NCBI RefSeq assembly: GCF_041260155.1
Contig: NC_091935.1
Coordinates: forward strand, 6,253,501-6,317,500
From: Ptychodera flava
Taxonomy: Eukaryota > Hemichordata > Enteropneusta > Ptychoderidae
Reading direction: 5' to 3'
DNA length: 64,000 bases
Part shown: positions 1 through 14,459 of the stretch, piece by piece
How the letters are laid out: each line of letters opens with the position of its first letter
How positions within the stretch are numbered: the stretch's first letter is position 1
Translations under genes and position numbers: made by a program
The notes under the pieces: generated by a model
Seen by the model: only the letters and a program-made list of their open reading frames with translations
What the model was told of the DNA's origin: nothing
Databases searched by the model: none

Positions 1-2794
<2,794 letters not shown>

Positions 2795-3469
2795 TCACGG
2801 CTGTGTCGTGCACTCACACTGGCAATTACAGGTTTGTCTGGTCGTTCCTTCGGCCATGCTTGGCATGGTCAGTGATTCATGTATCGGCGTTGTATGAGTT
2901 TGTTGCGTATCGATTGGCGTCGATTTTACGGTAGCGTCGTTACCTGGTGGTTCGGCTGTTACTGCCACAACGGTTGTGTTGTCGGGCTCAGGTGTCTTGT
3001 CGGGCTTCTTGATGTCGAATTCCACGCAGGGTCCATCCGCTGGATTCTTGGGAAACTTTCGACATTTCAGACTGTCTGGCCAGCTGAATCCAAAGTTGTT
3101 CATAACATCGAGACAGCCCGCCCTTACAACCCTGCACAGAGAGCGGCATGGTGGAATGGGCGAGTTGTCCCTGGAACGAAGAGCACAAGGCGGCGCATAC
3201 ACAGAACACAAGAACAACTGCAAATACGGCGAACATTGAATCTCTACGAGAGGATAGAACTGGTGAACTTCAACTCCAGCTTCTTCCTGGGTCTCGTGGT
3301 TTAGCATATTCGGGACTATCGTTTCATTGTAGGTTCCTAGGTCAGAACACATTGGAATGGTCAAAGGTTCACAATGACCATCACGCCTGCCAGCATCAAT
3401 GATAACAAGGCCACACAGGAAGAGAGTGACCACAAGGAACTGGTATCTGGACGTCGATAACTCTAGCAT
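2795..3469 (-). CDS. Secreted single Frizzled-CRD protein with CxCxCxC tail (copy 1)
   Basis: One open exon of 224 codons. Residues 1-26 form a signal peptide with a Leu/Val/Phe core. Residues 33 to about 148 form a Frizzled CRD with all ten cysteines in family order (HCEP, MCSD, QCSP, LCSV, PPCA, PPCR, LCRV, GCLD, KCRK, GPC). The segment EVHQFYPLVEIQCSP matches the Frizzled-5/8 and 1/2/7 groove that holds the Wnt lipid, and YNET keeps the usual N-glycosylation site. A Thr/Pro-rich linker follows, then a C-terminal CNCQCECTTQP. There is no seven-helix region and no netrin domain, so it is neither a receptor nor a classical sFRP. The inferred role is an extracellular Wnt-binding decoy or carrier. 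It is closest to the copy at 17.2 kb: both share the longer PPC-to-PPC loop and the GPC-x-EF ending. The start is the first Met before the hydrophobic core. Confidence 0.88.
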   Translation of the reverse strand: MLELSTSRYQFLVVTLFLCGLVIIDAGRRDGHCEPLTIPMCSDLGTYNETIVPNMLNHETQEEAGVEVHQFYPLVEIQCSPYLQLFLCSVYAPPCALRSRDNSPIPPCRSLCRVVRAGCLDVMNNFGFSWPDSLKCRKFPKNPADGPCVEFDIKKPDKTPEPDNTTVVAVTAEPPGNDATVKSTPIDTQQTHTTPIHESLTMPSMAEGTTRQTCNCQCECTTQP

Positions 3470-3689
3470 TTCAATCGCTCAATTAACCTCAGTTAACCGC
3501 TGTGTGGAAAGAAATAAATAATTATTACGTTGGTTTACCCTCTCGTTGATGGAGATGGTGACAGTGTGAGCAGTTTTGACAACTTTTTAACCATGTACTG
3601 TTATTTCTATTCACGTATTCGTAAAGTTTCGATAGTTTGGTTCGATTACACCTGTCATAAATTTAACGACAAAACTTTATGCAGCACAG

Positions 3690-4128
3690 TAAGGGAGCGT
3701 TCAGTTACTATGGCCGTGAGTGGGCCGGCAAATTCTTCCTATGAATCAATCAAAATAAGTGAACCCCCTATCCATTGCCCCCCCACATTGCCCACATCAA
3801 TTGATGACAAGCCTGTAGGCCTATAGAGTTGCCAAGGCAAGATGTTCATGTGACAGATAACACATGCAATTTTATTCAGATTTACAATAATGACTTTAGA
3901 GAATGCAATCATGCAGAGAATAAATTTTATTTCCAAGAAGACTTATGATCACTGAAACTGCTTTTTGACGGGATTAGTACTTATGAAAATCAAGTAACCC
4001 CTCTGTGCCGTTCGAAAAATACACGACACCCCCCCCCCCCCCCCCCACCTCTGCAGTTTTCAAATACGAGGTGACACCCCCTGTATTTTTCCGGCCCACC
4101 CCGACCGTAATAACTGAACGCTACCTAA
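3690..4128. mobile_element. G-run TIR element (MITE-like), copy G1
   Basis: The left end reads TAAGGGAGCGTTCAGTTACT and the right end is its inverted complement with few changes (AACTGAACGCTACCTAA), so the ~440-bp unit has TIRs. A C-homopolymer near 4030 and blocks like 'acacccc' inside match the G-run blocks of the copies at 7.2 and 43.9 kb. It is non-coding and probably a non-autonomous DNA transposon. Confidence 0.7.
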
Positions 4129-4614
4129 TAACTGCGCTGAATTTCGGCCTTCCTTGCATGAAACACTGAAAGTGAATAGTTTCATCGTTTGTAGCCTGAA
4201 AATGAACCGCGTTTCATACACTAGAAGCGCTGGAACACCGAGGTACAGCATGACAACATAACAATAGAGGGGAAAGACCCCTCTGCTGTCTCTGATGACA
4301 GCAACCACAGAAATACTAAAATAGTCAGTGATTCCACAGGTCCGAATTCCTACGCTCAATGAAGTTAACTCTACACCTCAAAGCTAAACCACGAGTCTCT
4401 TTTGGTGAAGGAACTGTGGATGCATGATCAACACTGGATGTAATTACCAACTTGAAGTAAAATACTGGGAAATTGGTAAGTTGTTGCTTTTCAAAGGTCT
4501 GCATTCGATTCAACCTAGTTTTCAAATATCAACATCGATTTATGTAATGTCTTTTGAGTTGTTCCCTTCGTAGATTTCCATCTGTCAGACATAAGTATGA
4601 TAAAATTGATCAAA

Positions 4615-4618
<4 letters not shown>

Positions 4619-4685
<67 letters not shown>
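4619..4685. repeat. (GA)n microsatellite
   Basis: 67-base GA run, read directly. Confidence 0.97.
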
Positions 4686-4688
<3 letters not shown>

Positions 4689-5768
4689 CTATGTAGCCAT
4701 ACCGGCTGTTGTGCCATATATAACTGAGTTCAATGATTATTAGAATAAGTAAGTGCATAGCTGATAGTGATTAGTAATATAGCAATACAAGTTATCCATT
4801 GTTAAAGTTACAGATCCTGTTCGACAGTCTGCAACTCATCAAACTGAAACTAAAACTGCTGAAACAAAAAAAATTGTAAACTTGCCTTCTATTGCTTTCC
4901 AAGAAAACGTCACAGAGGTCTTGTAAATCGTGTTGAATTACAACTGCAACAACTGTCATATAGATTAATGATATGCTCGCTTGAACAGCGAGATGCAACC
5001 TACGGGGGATTGGGCGGGTCGCAAAGAGCCTGCTCGACGTGTGAGTTCACAGGAATGTGACAATAACAAACAATTGCACATCTATCACAACATCCGATTT
5101 GCCAATAAACAAACCACTGAGCGTCCAATGATAGCTTCTGATCTGCTAATTGAAGCTACTGAACGCGTAGGTCTAATGATGTACGACAGCTGCAGATCCT
5201 GATAACTTGTGAGTGGCACTGCAATAATTGAATTGACCCGTTAAGGCCCATCAAGCCCGAATAGCAACCGGATACATTATACGGCACTTTTGTTCTCATT
5301 TTTTCAATCTGCAGCTACCGTCTTGACTGATGAGTTTTTGTCAACTGCCATGATAGTTCTATTAAACATTTTCAAGACATTTTTTACTTAAAATGACACC
5401 AGGTGAGGATGTGCTTGCTTTTACATTATGAGCAAACTGGTGTATTGTTTATTGTACAGTTTGGATTACCAATGAGCTCCATATAATACAGAATTTGCTA
5501 CAATGAGCTCCTCCATTCTTTTACATTCTTTAAACATTGTATTCAGTTTCGTCAAAAACGATGAACATATTGTTGGTCAAAAACACAGCCTTATACATGG
5601 TTTATCAAACTTTAAAAATTATATCGGAAGCAATCGAAAAACGACAGGCAACATGAGTCAATAACATCTCGATATTCGTCTTATAGATCGATTTTGTAGA
5701 GAAAAAAAGACAGTGTATTTCTTTAATTTAAGTTTAACATTTTAAGTATGCATTTGCAGTGTGCCTCC

Positions 5769-6057
5769 AAGGTAGAATGCACCTCAGGGACAGATATTCA
5801 GACTCTCAAACTTATACATACATTTGTGGCCTACAACTGGGTTTTTGAAATTGGGAATATTATTTTCACCACAGAGATAATACATGGATGGCGGCCATTT
5901 TGAATGTAATATTGGCAAATTTGTTACTCCATTACCAAAATTTGCACGGTGACCCTTGAGTTCCATTCTTGATTTTGAAAGAGAATGGTTGAAAATTTAC
6001 ATGAGAAAAGTTTTACTAAAGCTAAAGTTCTTTCATTTTCGAGGCGCGAACTACCTT
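5769..6057 (-). mobile_element. TIR family A element, copy 1
   Basis: Begins AAGGTAGAATGCACCTC and ends GAGGCGCGAACTACCTT, the inverted complement with few changes. The centre has the family block 'ggcggccattttgaat' and 'aaaatttgcacggtgacc'. Non-coding. Flanked on the right by TTAA. Confidence 0.75.
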
Positions 6058-6925
6058 AAATAATATTGGAGGATGGTCTGGCTGCCAATAGCATCGCCGT
6101 ATAGGGCTCTGCCAGTGGTTGAGTTTGAGTTGAGGTCCCGTTTTGAATTGCTGCCAGTGAGTTTCGGATATGGACAGAAAATGGCCTCGTTTTCAGTTTT
6201 CGAATCAACAGGGCTAAGATTCAATGCCCTGGGAACCTTTTCACAGTGCGATTCACAAACATCCCAAACACATTCAAAATGTTTACAAACAAATTAAGAT
6301 CCAGTGGTTGTTTGTTTAAATAGACCACAGTGTTTGAAAGTATTTTATATCTCTATATATTTAGATTGGAAGATTCATTTACATGAACGTATTTCTGTGG
6401 ACACAAGTTAGGATAACATGACTACAGGTCGTTGTGAACATGATTATATATACATAATCAGTCTTTGTCTCGCCTCTAGACATCAGTAGTGACTAAGACG
6501 CATAGCTGAAAAGTAACGGTATGAGACCCGTATGTGTACCGGCGTGAATTTGTCATCTGTCAATTGTTCTCGTGACACCAATTTGCAGAAAAATAAAACT
6601 ATTAGTTTACTATTATAAAATTTCCTTTCAGTGAAGGAGTTGTCGAACGTTCAAGGACAGCTATCGGAACACCACAAACTATCGTTTCTTGTTTATCATA
6701 TTCCATCTTGAACTGCATTTAAAGCCCCAATAGCTGTATCTGTTAGCATTTTCCCGATAAGATGGTTTGAAATCAAAAGCAACTAATGTAAAATGCTTAC
6801 CAAAGTGTGACCAGAAAACCTTTTTCAACCACTGTCGAAGAAAGCACTTTTATTCAATCAATCATCCAACAGGCGAACGCCCAATTACAGAATGAGCTAT
6901 CCATAACCCACTATAGAGCAATGAG

Positions 6926-7081
6926 GAGTAAAGTGTCTTGCTCAGGGGCACAACACCGTGCTAGAGTCTCGAACTCACCATCCTCTGACAGTGAGTCCGT
7001 TACTCTGGACTTACCGGATCTCGAACTCACCATCCTCTGATAGTGATACATGTACCCTAACCACTGCCCCACGGTGCCCCC
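6926..7081 (-). mobile_element. tRNA-derived SINE, copy 1
   Basis: Read on the minus strand it begins GGCACCGTGGGGCAGTGGTTAG, which fits a tRNA head with the A box (TGGnnnAGTGG). A B-box-like GAGTTCGAGA follows, and then a tail containing 'gtgcccctgagcaagacactttac', a segment seen in SINEs of many animals. The second copy is at 22.6-22.8 kb. Non-coding. Confidence 0.7.
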
Positions 7082-7216
7082 AGGCTTTAATTTATACAGC
7101 TAAATAATTTGCGAGTTCCAACTCGAATATGGCCGCCGCAAATATACGCGTATGCGCCTAAATTTAATCTGTCAAATCCACAACCAAGGATATCACTAGT
7201 GATGTTTTCAGAGACA

Positions 7217-8144
7217 TTAGGTACCGTTCAGTTTTACGGCCGGGGGGGGCCGGCAAAATCCAGGGGGGGGGTCATCAAAATTTTGGAATCCGCAAAGGGG
7301 GGTCATCGCTTTTTCACTGGTAGGGAAGGGGGGGTCACCACATTTTCAAAAACATAATACCAACAATAAAGTTCACTTTATGCCATTGCCATGATCGACC
7401 CTCTTTACCGGCAGGCCGCCTTCGGCGGCCACTACAATAAATATACATTATGTATTACCCTCTTAACGGGCAGACGCCTTTGGCGGCCCACTCCAATAAG
7501 GTTTACTTCATGCAATGGCCATGATCGACCCTCTTTACCGGCGGGCCGCCTGCGGCGGCCCACTCCAATAAATTGACTTTATGTAATACCCCACGGCAAT
7601 CTTAATGGCCGTGCGCCTTCAGCGGCCCTGTCCAGTAAAGTCTACTTTATGCAATAGCCATGATCGACCCTCTTTACCGGCTGGCACGTTTGGTGGCCCA
7701 CTAGAATAAAGTTGACTTTACGTAATGGCCCATGACCCTCTTAACCGGAGGGCTGCCTTTGGCGAACCACTCCAATAAAGTTCACTTTATACAATGTCCA
7801 TGGACATGAGTTGTCTATGGAAATGAAGTTAAAAATTGCCTTACAGTCATCCTAATTAACAGACGTTTCAATGGATGTGGCTGAGAAGTTTGTGCACTGG
7901 CATCTCTGCTACACGAATAAAGTGCGCCGCGTACCGGAGTTCAAATCCAAACCATGCGGTAAATTTGACATATGGGTTTTAGTTATTTTTAAGCGGGGGG
8001 GGGGGGGTCATCAATTTTTTTAGTCTGACAAAGGGGGGTCATCTTTTTTTCACGAAAAATGCAGGGGGGTCTATATTTTTTTGAACACCGCGGCGAAGAT
8101 TTGCCGCCCCCCCCCCCAGCCGTAAAAACTGAACGCTCCCTTAC
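7217..8144. mobile_element. G-run TIR element with internal tandem repeat, copy G2
   Basis: The left end contains GTTCAGTTTTACGGCCG and the right end is its inverted complement, ending CTGAACGCTCCCTTA. Both arms carry blocks of a G-run followed by 'tcatcaaaattttt'. Between them is a ~60-74-bp tandem repeat at about 7355-7800. It lies inside TIR element B. Confidence 0.65.
7355..7800. repeat. ~60-74-bp tandem repeat, about seven units
   Basis: The phrase 'ccaataaagttcactttatgc' recurs with changes near 7362, 7434, 7494, 7566, 7632, 7706 and 7774. Each is followed by 'gaccctctttaccgg' and a small palindrome such as GGCCGCCTTCGGCGGCC. GC content of the palindromes stands out against the surroundings. 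Confidence 0.85.
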
Positions 8145-9556
8145 GGCTTAGTAACGAGAATCCAAAACATCTCTTAGAATATTGGATGGTATTTTTTGGT
8201 AAGTAAAATGCAAAAGGATACATCTAATGGGGTCTTCAATTCATCCTGTAATTTCTTCATTCTTTGTCGCCAAATATTTGTATGTGCGGCACCTCTAACC
8301 AGAGGCAACGAGTTAATAAACATCACTCTCACAAGGGAAAATCATTTTAACTTTTGATTCTTTGTCGATAATTGTTTTCACTTACCTCCAATAGTGGTTA
8401 TATCATAGTTGTTGGGGTGTACGTAGACCTATGTTAACCTACGACCCCTAGCCGTCCCACGCCGATTTCTTTATGGTTTGTAAGAAATCATAAAGAATGG
8501 AGACGAACCAAACATTCCGACGCATTCTACATCGATAGTCGCTGTGACGTTGTTGCAGGAACAAGCATTGGAAAAATAAATTCCCATGTCTCGTTCTGTG
8601 AATTTATTTCTGTTTCTGTTTTTTCTTTGAATTGTGATGTCACTTTTATTTCCACAGACATATTTTTAAAACCTTGGTGTTCAGTATTTTACGAACTTTG
8701 GCAGTCAGGCTCCTCGTTAACGCTAAACAATATTGTGCATAATTATGGTTAGGCTTAACATGATCTGGAAAATGATTGAAATGACTTGGATAATCAGGCT
8801 AAATTTCATAATTGTGCGGCAAACGCCTGATAAGTTATGATAGTATTGGACGGTGTCATGACTGTTTATTTGTAGTTTGCCAACTTCAGCGGTGGAGTTT
8901 AATCTAGAAGAAACTAGAAAACTGTAGACCAGTTTATTGAACTTTTGATTGGGTATCCCATGTGTTGTGTCCGTTGTAAGGAACATTAATTAGACATTTG
9001 AAGATAGATATGTGTGAGAGAGTCACTCTCCAAAACAAATGAGCAAACCGTTAAACAGTTCTGTTACAGAATGTTTTAGATTTAGGATAATTTATCCTCA
9101 TTACAACGACTTACATAATTTCATAATCTACATAATAAATGATCTTTAGACATTGTTCCTACATCCAAGATCAAGTATAAATTTTGCCAAAATATAAACG
9201 AGCGAGACAGTCGCTGTAACTTTTGATGATATGTTCATAACTTAATGTTCTGGTAAATAAGCACATATTTCCCGGAAGATATCGATGTTGAATACAGAGT
9301 ATTGGCTCTACGAACAAGACGCTTTTTGTGCAATATGTAATATCCTTGTTGAAAAAAGCCCTTGTCTGGACTAAAATCCGTTTTCAACAATTACATTTGA
9401 CAACGCACACACAAAAGTAGGCATTAATGGTGCATCTCAGGCATGCTTTTGGGAACAGAACATGAAAGTGATATTTACAAACAAACAAAGAAGTTGAAAA
9501 TACATAAAAAGGTATGGCTAGTGGACCATTAAATAAAAAGTCATCGTTGATGACAC

Positions 9557-11016
9557 AGTCCCCGCTTGTCCATTTTGTTATAATCTTTGTGTCTAGGTAG
9601 CTGTGGTCTAGGTAGCTGTGGAATGACATTGATGCAACGGGTGCATCAGGCCTGTGACTTGCATAATAAAGTAATCTGAGGAACGTTCAATAAATGACTC
9701 ATCTCTGCCGGTAATGACAACTGAAGGAACTTTTGATTACATCACACATAACGATGCCCTCACTGCCTCTAGTGTCATGATGGCACATACTATACACATG
9801 GTTTGGTGGAATTTTAGAAATGGTATGGGATCGGGTACGTTGTTGTAATCAGCCTTTCGGATCATAGAATGAAACAAATTAATGTGCACAAGAATGCAGC
9901 CATAGTATTTTATCTTTGTATCACGTTTGAACAAAATCAGTCCATCGAGGGACAGTGACCTATGTTTATGTTTCAAAGACATAAAAAAATCACACCGAAA
10001 TTGAAATCAAATGACTGTCTATTGACCATATGGATCATAGCATCAAAATTAGTAGACATGCATATGTATGCCATAGTACTTTATCTTTGTACCAAGTCTC
10101 AACAACATTGGTTAAGGAATATTTGCATATGATTAAGCCTCAAAGACATGAAAAAATCCAAAAATGACCATCTGGCAGCGATATTGGAAAAAATGACAAT
10201 CTGGCAGCCATATTGGAACATGTCACGAAGTAAATTGACATGTATATGTATGCCATAGTGCTTGATCTTTGTGCCAAGTTTGGACAAAATGGGTGTAATG
10301 ACCTTTGAATTACGCTTCAAAGACATGCAAAATTCCAACAAAATGGAAGTTCTGCAGCCATATTGGATCCTATAACAAGGTTAATTGATACATGCATATG
10401 TATGCCATAGTGCTTTGCCTTTGTGCCAAGTTTGAACAAAATCAGTTCAAGGATGTTTGAGTTATGGTTCAAAGACATGAAAAAAATCGCAAAAAAATGG
10501 CCGCCTCACGCCCATATTGGATCGTATCGCAATATAATTTGACATCCATATGTAGCCATAGTGTTATGCCTTTGTGCCAAGTTTGAACAGAATCGGTTCA
10601 AGGATGTTTGAGTTATGGTTCAAAGACATGAAAAAATCGCAAACAAAATGGCCGCCTCGCGGCCATGTTGGATCGTATCGCAAAATAATTTGACATGCAC
10701 ATGAAGGCCATAGTGTTATGCCTTTGTGCCAAGTTTGAACAGAATCTGTTCAAGGATGTCTGAGTTATGGTCCAAAGACATGAAAAATCGCAACAAAATG
10801 GCCGCCTCGCGGCCATATTGGATCGTATCACAAAATAAATCGACGTGCATCTGTAGGTCATAGTGCTATGCCTTTGTGCCAAGTTTGAACGAAATTGGTT
10901 TAGCAGTGTCTGAGAAACTGTTGATGACGGACGGACGGACGGACGGACGGACGGACGGACGCACAGACGGGACCCAATCTATAAGTCCCCGCCGGACTTC
11001 GTCCGCGGGGACTAAA
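9557..11016. mobile_element. ~151-bp tandem-repeat element ending in a palindrome
   Basis: The phrase 'gccatagt' recurs at about 9899, 10070, 10252, 10404, 10555, 10707 and (as gtcatagt) 10857, so the right-hand units are ~151 bp. Each contains 'caaagacatgaaaaaatc', 'aaaatggccgcctc' and 'gtgccaagtttgaac'. After the units come a GGAC run (about 10927-10962) and a terminal palindrome of the form GTCCCCG...CGGGGAC at about 10985-11015. The left limit is set at an AGTCCCCGC that could be the matching end; this is uncertain. Non-coding and unclassified. Confidence 0.6.
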
Positions 11017-12147
11017 AAGGATTAAATTTTATCGAAAAACATATAACATCGCATAAATAAACGATGTAAGATATTTCAGTGTATATCATTCGTTGTTTTA
11101 TCTTGTTTAATCTTACGCTATGGGGTTAATGTTGTTGATGTACAAATGTACTCTACGCTAGAATTTTTCTCCTCATTAGCAAATCCTCCTACTGAGAAAT
11201 TACACAAGTTATATCATTGTTTTCTACATTAGAGTAGTGTATGGTTAGAGATTGAAGGCATGTTGTAGCTGACATGTTTATAGACGTGACTGTCTGTGTC
11301 TGTCTGTTGCCATGATATCCCAAGAACCGCTCGTCAGATTGGAATCAAACAAGACATGCAGATTCTCTGTTGAAATGGCAAAAACTGATCAGATCTTTTT
11401 GTGTGCACATGTCGAGTCTTGCATACTTTATGCTAATTTACATTATTACTTATTTCGGAAAACTGATAATAATTAAGAACAGTGCACAGAATTTGATAAG
11501 ACAATCTTCAAATGTTGATCACACAAGCTGAAAGATAAATGGTAATTTGCGCTCTTGATGAACTTTTGCAATCAGTGGTATAAATAAACATAGGCTGTTC
11601 GGATTATAATAAATTCTAGCGCATAGATTCTGTTTGGAAGCGGCAAAAACTAGTTTGTTTGTTTGTTTTTTGTTTTTTTGTTTTTTTGAAAGGTGTGGCA
11701 TGGATAATTAATGCTAATATGCACAATTAATTGTCGAGAAATCAGATATCCTCAAAATCATTGTATTAAATGTGATGAATCTTTCAACAGAAATTGATCA
11801 TGTAAACATATGACAGCTTTCAGGGTTATTTGGCATTTTAATTTCAGTGATATTGCCCATTTACATATTTAACAAACTTTCACAAGTAGAGATTTGGAAG
11901 GACTCGGGTAACGTTGATCACACTTGTCACCCACGTTGATGATACAAATATACGACAGAAACGAAAACCGTTAAGCATTTTCGTGTACGTGTCAGCCGAT
12001 TGTTAATTTGCATATTTAGTTAGTTTCAATTGAAACTATACAACCTATAGCAGCACCAAATTCGACATTTCCCTTGATATGGATCTTGCTCATTACAACA
12101 TTCGAGTAAACTGAGGCTTTACTTGAAATAAGTGGTAATTTGCCATT

Positions 12148-12244
12148 TTTAGTCTCGGTTACCCAGACTGCACTGCGGGGCTTCCATCCATCGTGGGCAG
12201 CCGGATGAGAGTTCCGCGGTGCAGTCTGGGTAACCGAGACTAAA
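12148..12244. mobile_element. 97-bp foldback element with perfect 26-bp arms
   Basis: Starts TTTAGTCTCGGTTACCCAGA and ends with the exact inverted complement. The arms match over 26 bases and enclose a ~45-base centre. Too short to code for anything; best read as a small foldback or MITE. Confidence 0.8.
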
Positions 12245-13452
12245 TTAAGAAAATGTCTGAAAAGACTTCACCACATTTGATGAAACTTGCTAAACATATA
12301 GTGGTGAAAGATATTTAACAGTTAAAGGTCATATTCTTTCTTATTTGCATATTTAGGGATATTTTTAATCGATGTCAATGATGACTGCACTAAATTTGAT
12401 AAAACATGTATAACTTAGTAGATATTGCTCTTAAATACATATGAATAAATTGTCATGTCAAATGATCTGAAATGTGCAAAACCGTTAGGAACTTTTCCTT
12501 TTTTTGTTTCAGGAAATTTTATGAGTTTCGCTAGTGACGTTTATGAAAACATGACAAAAGTAAATTGTCAACGAGAACGAAAAAGTTTTAATTCATAGAC
12601 AAACTACACACACTACGTACATATCAAAAGGCATTGATTGCACAAACTCCAAATTGTTAAGTAATGAACTTGTTCTAGGGGAGATGCTTCATGAAGGATT
12701 GGTGTATCGTTTACAGACATCACTTATGTATTTGGTGCAATAGACCTTGAGAACAAGGGACCCATGTTCCTCATTGTATTGATTTTGCTTGTCTGAATGT
12801 GCCTTTCACGGTAAATAAACACAAAGATACCTTTAGGATAGTGAAAACAAACGCAATTTTCACGGTTAAAAAAAATGGAAAAATCGGGCTAAAAAGATAG
12901 TAAAACAGCAGAATGGGAGCAATAGCGATGTTTCCCATTCTAGTGTTTTCAGTCTCGTTTTTACCACAATTTTTCGGTTATAGTAGTCATAATCAGGCTA
13001 TTTTCTATTTTAATTCGCACTAGTACGATGTTTTCATCTATTTTTACGACGTTTTATTTTACCCCTTGGGCAGTGTTGAATTGTAACCTACCTCAGAACG
13101 GACCCTGTATTCGTCAGACAGTCTTTTCATATCCATTTATTTTGGAGAAACTTTAGGCATTTTTTTCGGAAATGTGAAATATCTTCTGCTTATCATTTCT
13201 TTTAAAATATGCATTTTATGCCATCTTAGTTTAATTCATGCAAAATTTTAAAATGACGGTGATAAAATTCATCAACAGCGTAATGATACTTATTTCTGAA
13301 ATAAAAGGGGAGAATTAATCGGTAGCTATACGGAAAATGAGTTTATGATGAAGTTAGAATTAATTGTAAAATAATTGAGAGATAACTATCGTTATCCTGG
13401 CTATTTTGATTTTATCTCCGAATCCAACGTATACTCGTTTCCTCCCAAACAA

Positions 13453-14067
13453 TCATGGAACTGTTTTGCACTCGCATTGACAGTTGCAGGTTTGTTTGGT
13501 GACGTCATTGCCCGGGTTTGACGAGACGGTCAATGACTCCTGCGGTCTCGCCATAGTAAGGTGCTGTATGGTACGCATTGAGGCTGTTTGCGCCGCTGGA
13601 GTGACGTCATCGGCCCCTGGCTCGTCTGTCTCTTCTGAATCTTGGATGTTAGGAGCAATGCACGGCCCTTCGGTCGGGTACTGTTGGCAATTCAAGGATT
13701 CTGGCCATTGGAAACCGAATCTTTCCATAAGCGTTCGGCAACCATCCGATGCCGCCATGCACAGCGAACGACACGGTAGAAGATGTTCGAAAGTTGCTGT
13801 ACACTGTGGAGCATACACTTGGCAGAGAAACCACTGGAGATGAGGCGAGCATCGAACTTTGACTAGCGGGAAGAACTGGTGTACTTCTAGCCCTGCGTCA
13901 TCTTGAGAAAGGTGATTCAGCAGATTCGGATACAGCGTTGAGTTGTAAGACAATCCTCGGCATAGCGGTATTGTTACCGGCTCACACCGGCGAGCGACGT
14001 TCCCTGAAGCCATACCACACGTCGCCAAAGTAATTGCCAACGCTAAAATGCCACACTTTTGCTCCAT
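13453..14067 (-). CDS. Secreted single Frizzled-CRD protein with CxCxCxC tail (copy 2)
   Basis: 204-codon frame starting at the Met that directly precedes the hydrophobic signal core (MEQKCGILALAITLATCG). A further in-frame Met lies 19 codons upstream, but a good 3' splice site (pyrimidine tract, TTTTAAG before 14113) sits between them, so the downstream start is preferred and a 5' non-coding exon is likely. The CRD runs from RRCEP to GPCIAPN with ten cysteines in family order. EVHQFFPLVKVRCSP keeps the Wnt lipid-groove segment and YNST keeps the N-glycosylation site. After a Ser/Thr-rich linker the protein ends in CNCQCECKTVP, as in copy 1. There is no membrane helix after the CRD. The inferred role is an extracellular Wnt-binding protein. 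It sits between copies 1 and 3 on the same strand. Confidence 0.88.
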   Translation of the reverse strand: MEQKCGILALAITLATCGMASGNVARRCEPVTIPLCRGLSYNSTLYPNLLNHLSQDDAGLEVHQFFPLVKVRCSPHLQWFLCQVYAPQCTATFEHLLPCRSLCMAASDGCRTLMERFGFQWPESLNCQQYPTEGPCIAPNIQDSEETDEPGADDVTPAAQTASMRTIQHLTMARPQESLTVSSNPGNDVTKQTCNCQCECKTVP

Positions 14068-14361
14068 TATGTTCAGCAAGTTTCCAGACTTGTACCCAAG
14101 TTGAACAAATTGCCTTAAAATCAAACGAAAGAAGAAAAATTTACGTTAGCCAAATAATTAAGCGCCTAAAGTTTTTAACAAACATCATGCTAAAATGCCA
14201 TCTTGTTCAACACTTTCTCGCCAAGCAATTAATAGATATAGCTTCTTCTTTCGCAAAATATTGAAAACGTACGTCAGACAAATACAAAGGTTTTATGCTG
14301 TTTGCTCATACATCCAAAGTTCACCCAAGAAGAGCTCGACATTTTTCGATTTCCAGCAAAA

Positions 14362-14459
14362 CATTGCATGAAGAACAACGGCCCTAACTGTTGAGCTATT
14401 TTTGGCTAAATAGAATGGTCGCCATTTTGGGCCTTTCCTCTCACGATCTTCATGCAATG
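14362..14459. repeat. 98-bp unit with 13-bp inverted ends
   Basis: CATTGCATGAAGA at the left and TCTTCATGCAATG at the right are exact inverted complements. Could be a tiny TIR element or a chance inverted repeat; only one copy was seen. Confidence 0.4.

Larger units (their letters stand above)
6717..8241. mobile_element. TIR element B, copy 1, carrying other elements
   Basis: Left end ATTTAAAGCCCCAATAGCTG; right end is the inverted complement of ATTGAAGACCCCATTAGATG. The interior next to the ends ('gataagatggtttgaaatcaaaagcaa', and 'gtaaaatgcaaa' at the other end) recurs in the copy at 51.6 kb. A SINE and a G-run TIR element lie inside it, so it is older than both. No transposase frame is seen. 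Confidence 0.65.
3470..13452. other. 10-kb intergenic region filled with repeats
   Basis: No gene is supported. It contains G-run TIR elements, one copy of the abundant TIR family, a large nested TIR element with a SINE, a ~151-bp tandem array, a foldback and a GA microsatellite, listed separately. The stretches 4130-4618, 4686-5768, 8245-9550, 11020-12147 and 12245-13452 are AT-rich, with nothing recognisable apart from degenerate repeats containing ATTTGCATATTT at 11.3-12.4 kb. Confidence 0.5.

Noticed and set aside
6926-7081. A functional tRNA gene
   Set aside because: The A and B boxes are there but no cloverleaf forms and the sequence continues into a SINE tail; a second copy at 22.6 kb has the same structure.
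10927-10962. CRISPR-like or coding repeat
   Set aside because: Plain GGAC tetranucleotide run in a eukaryotic repeat element.
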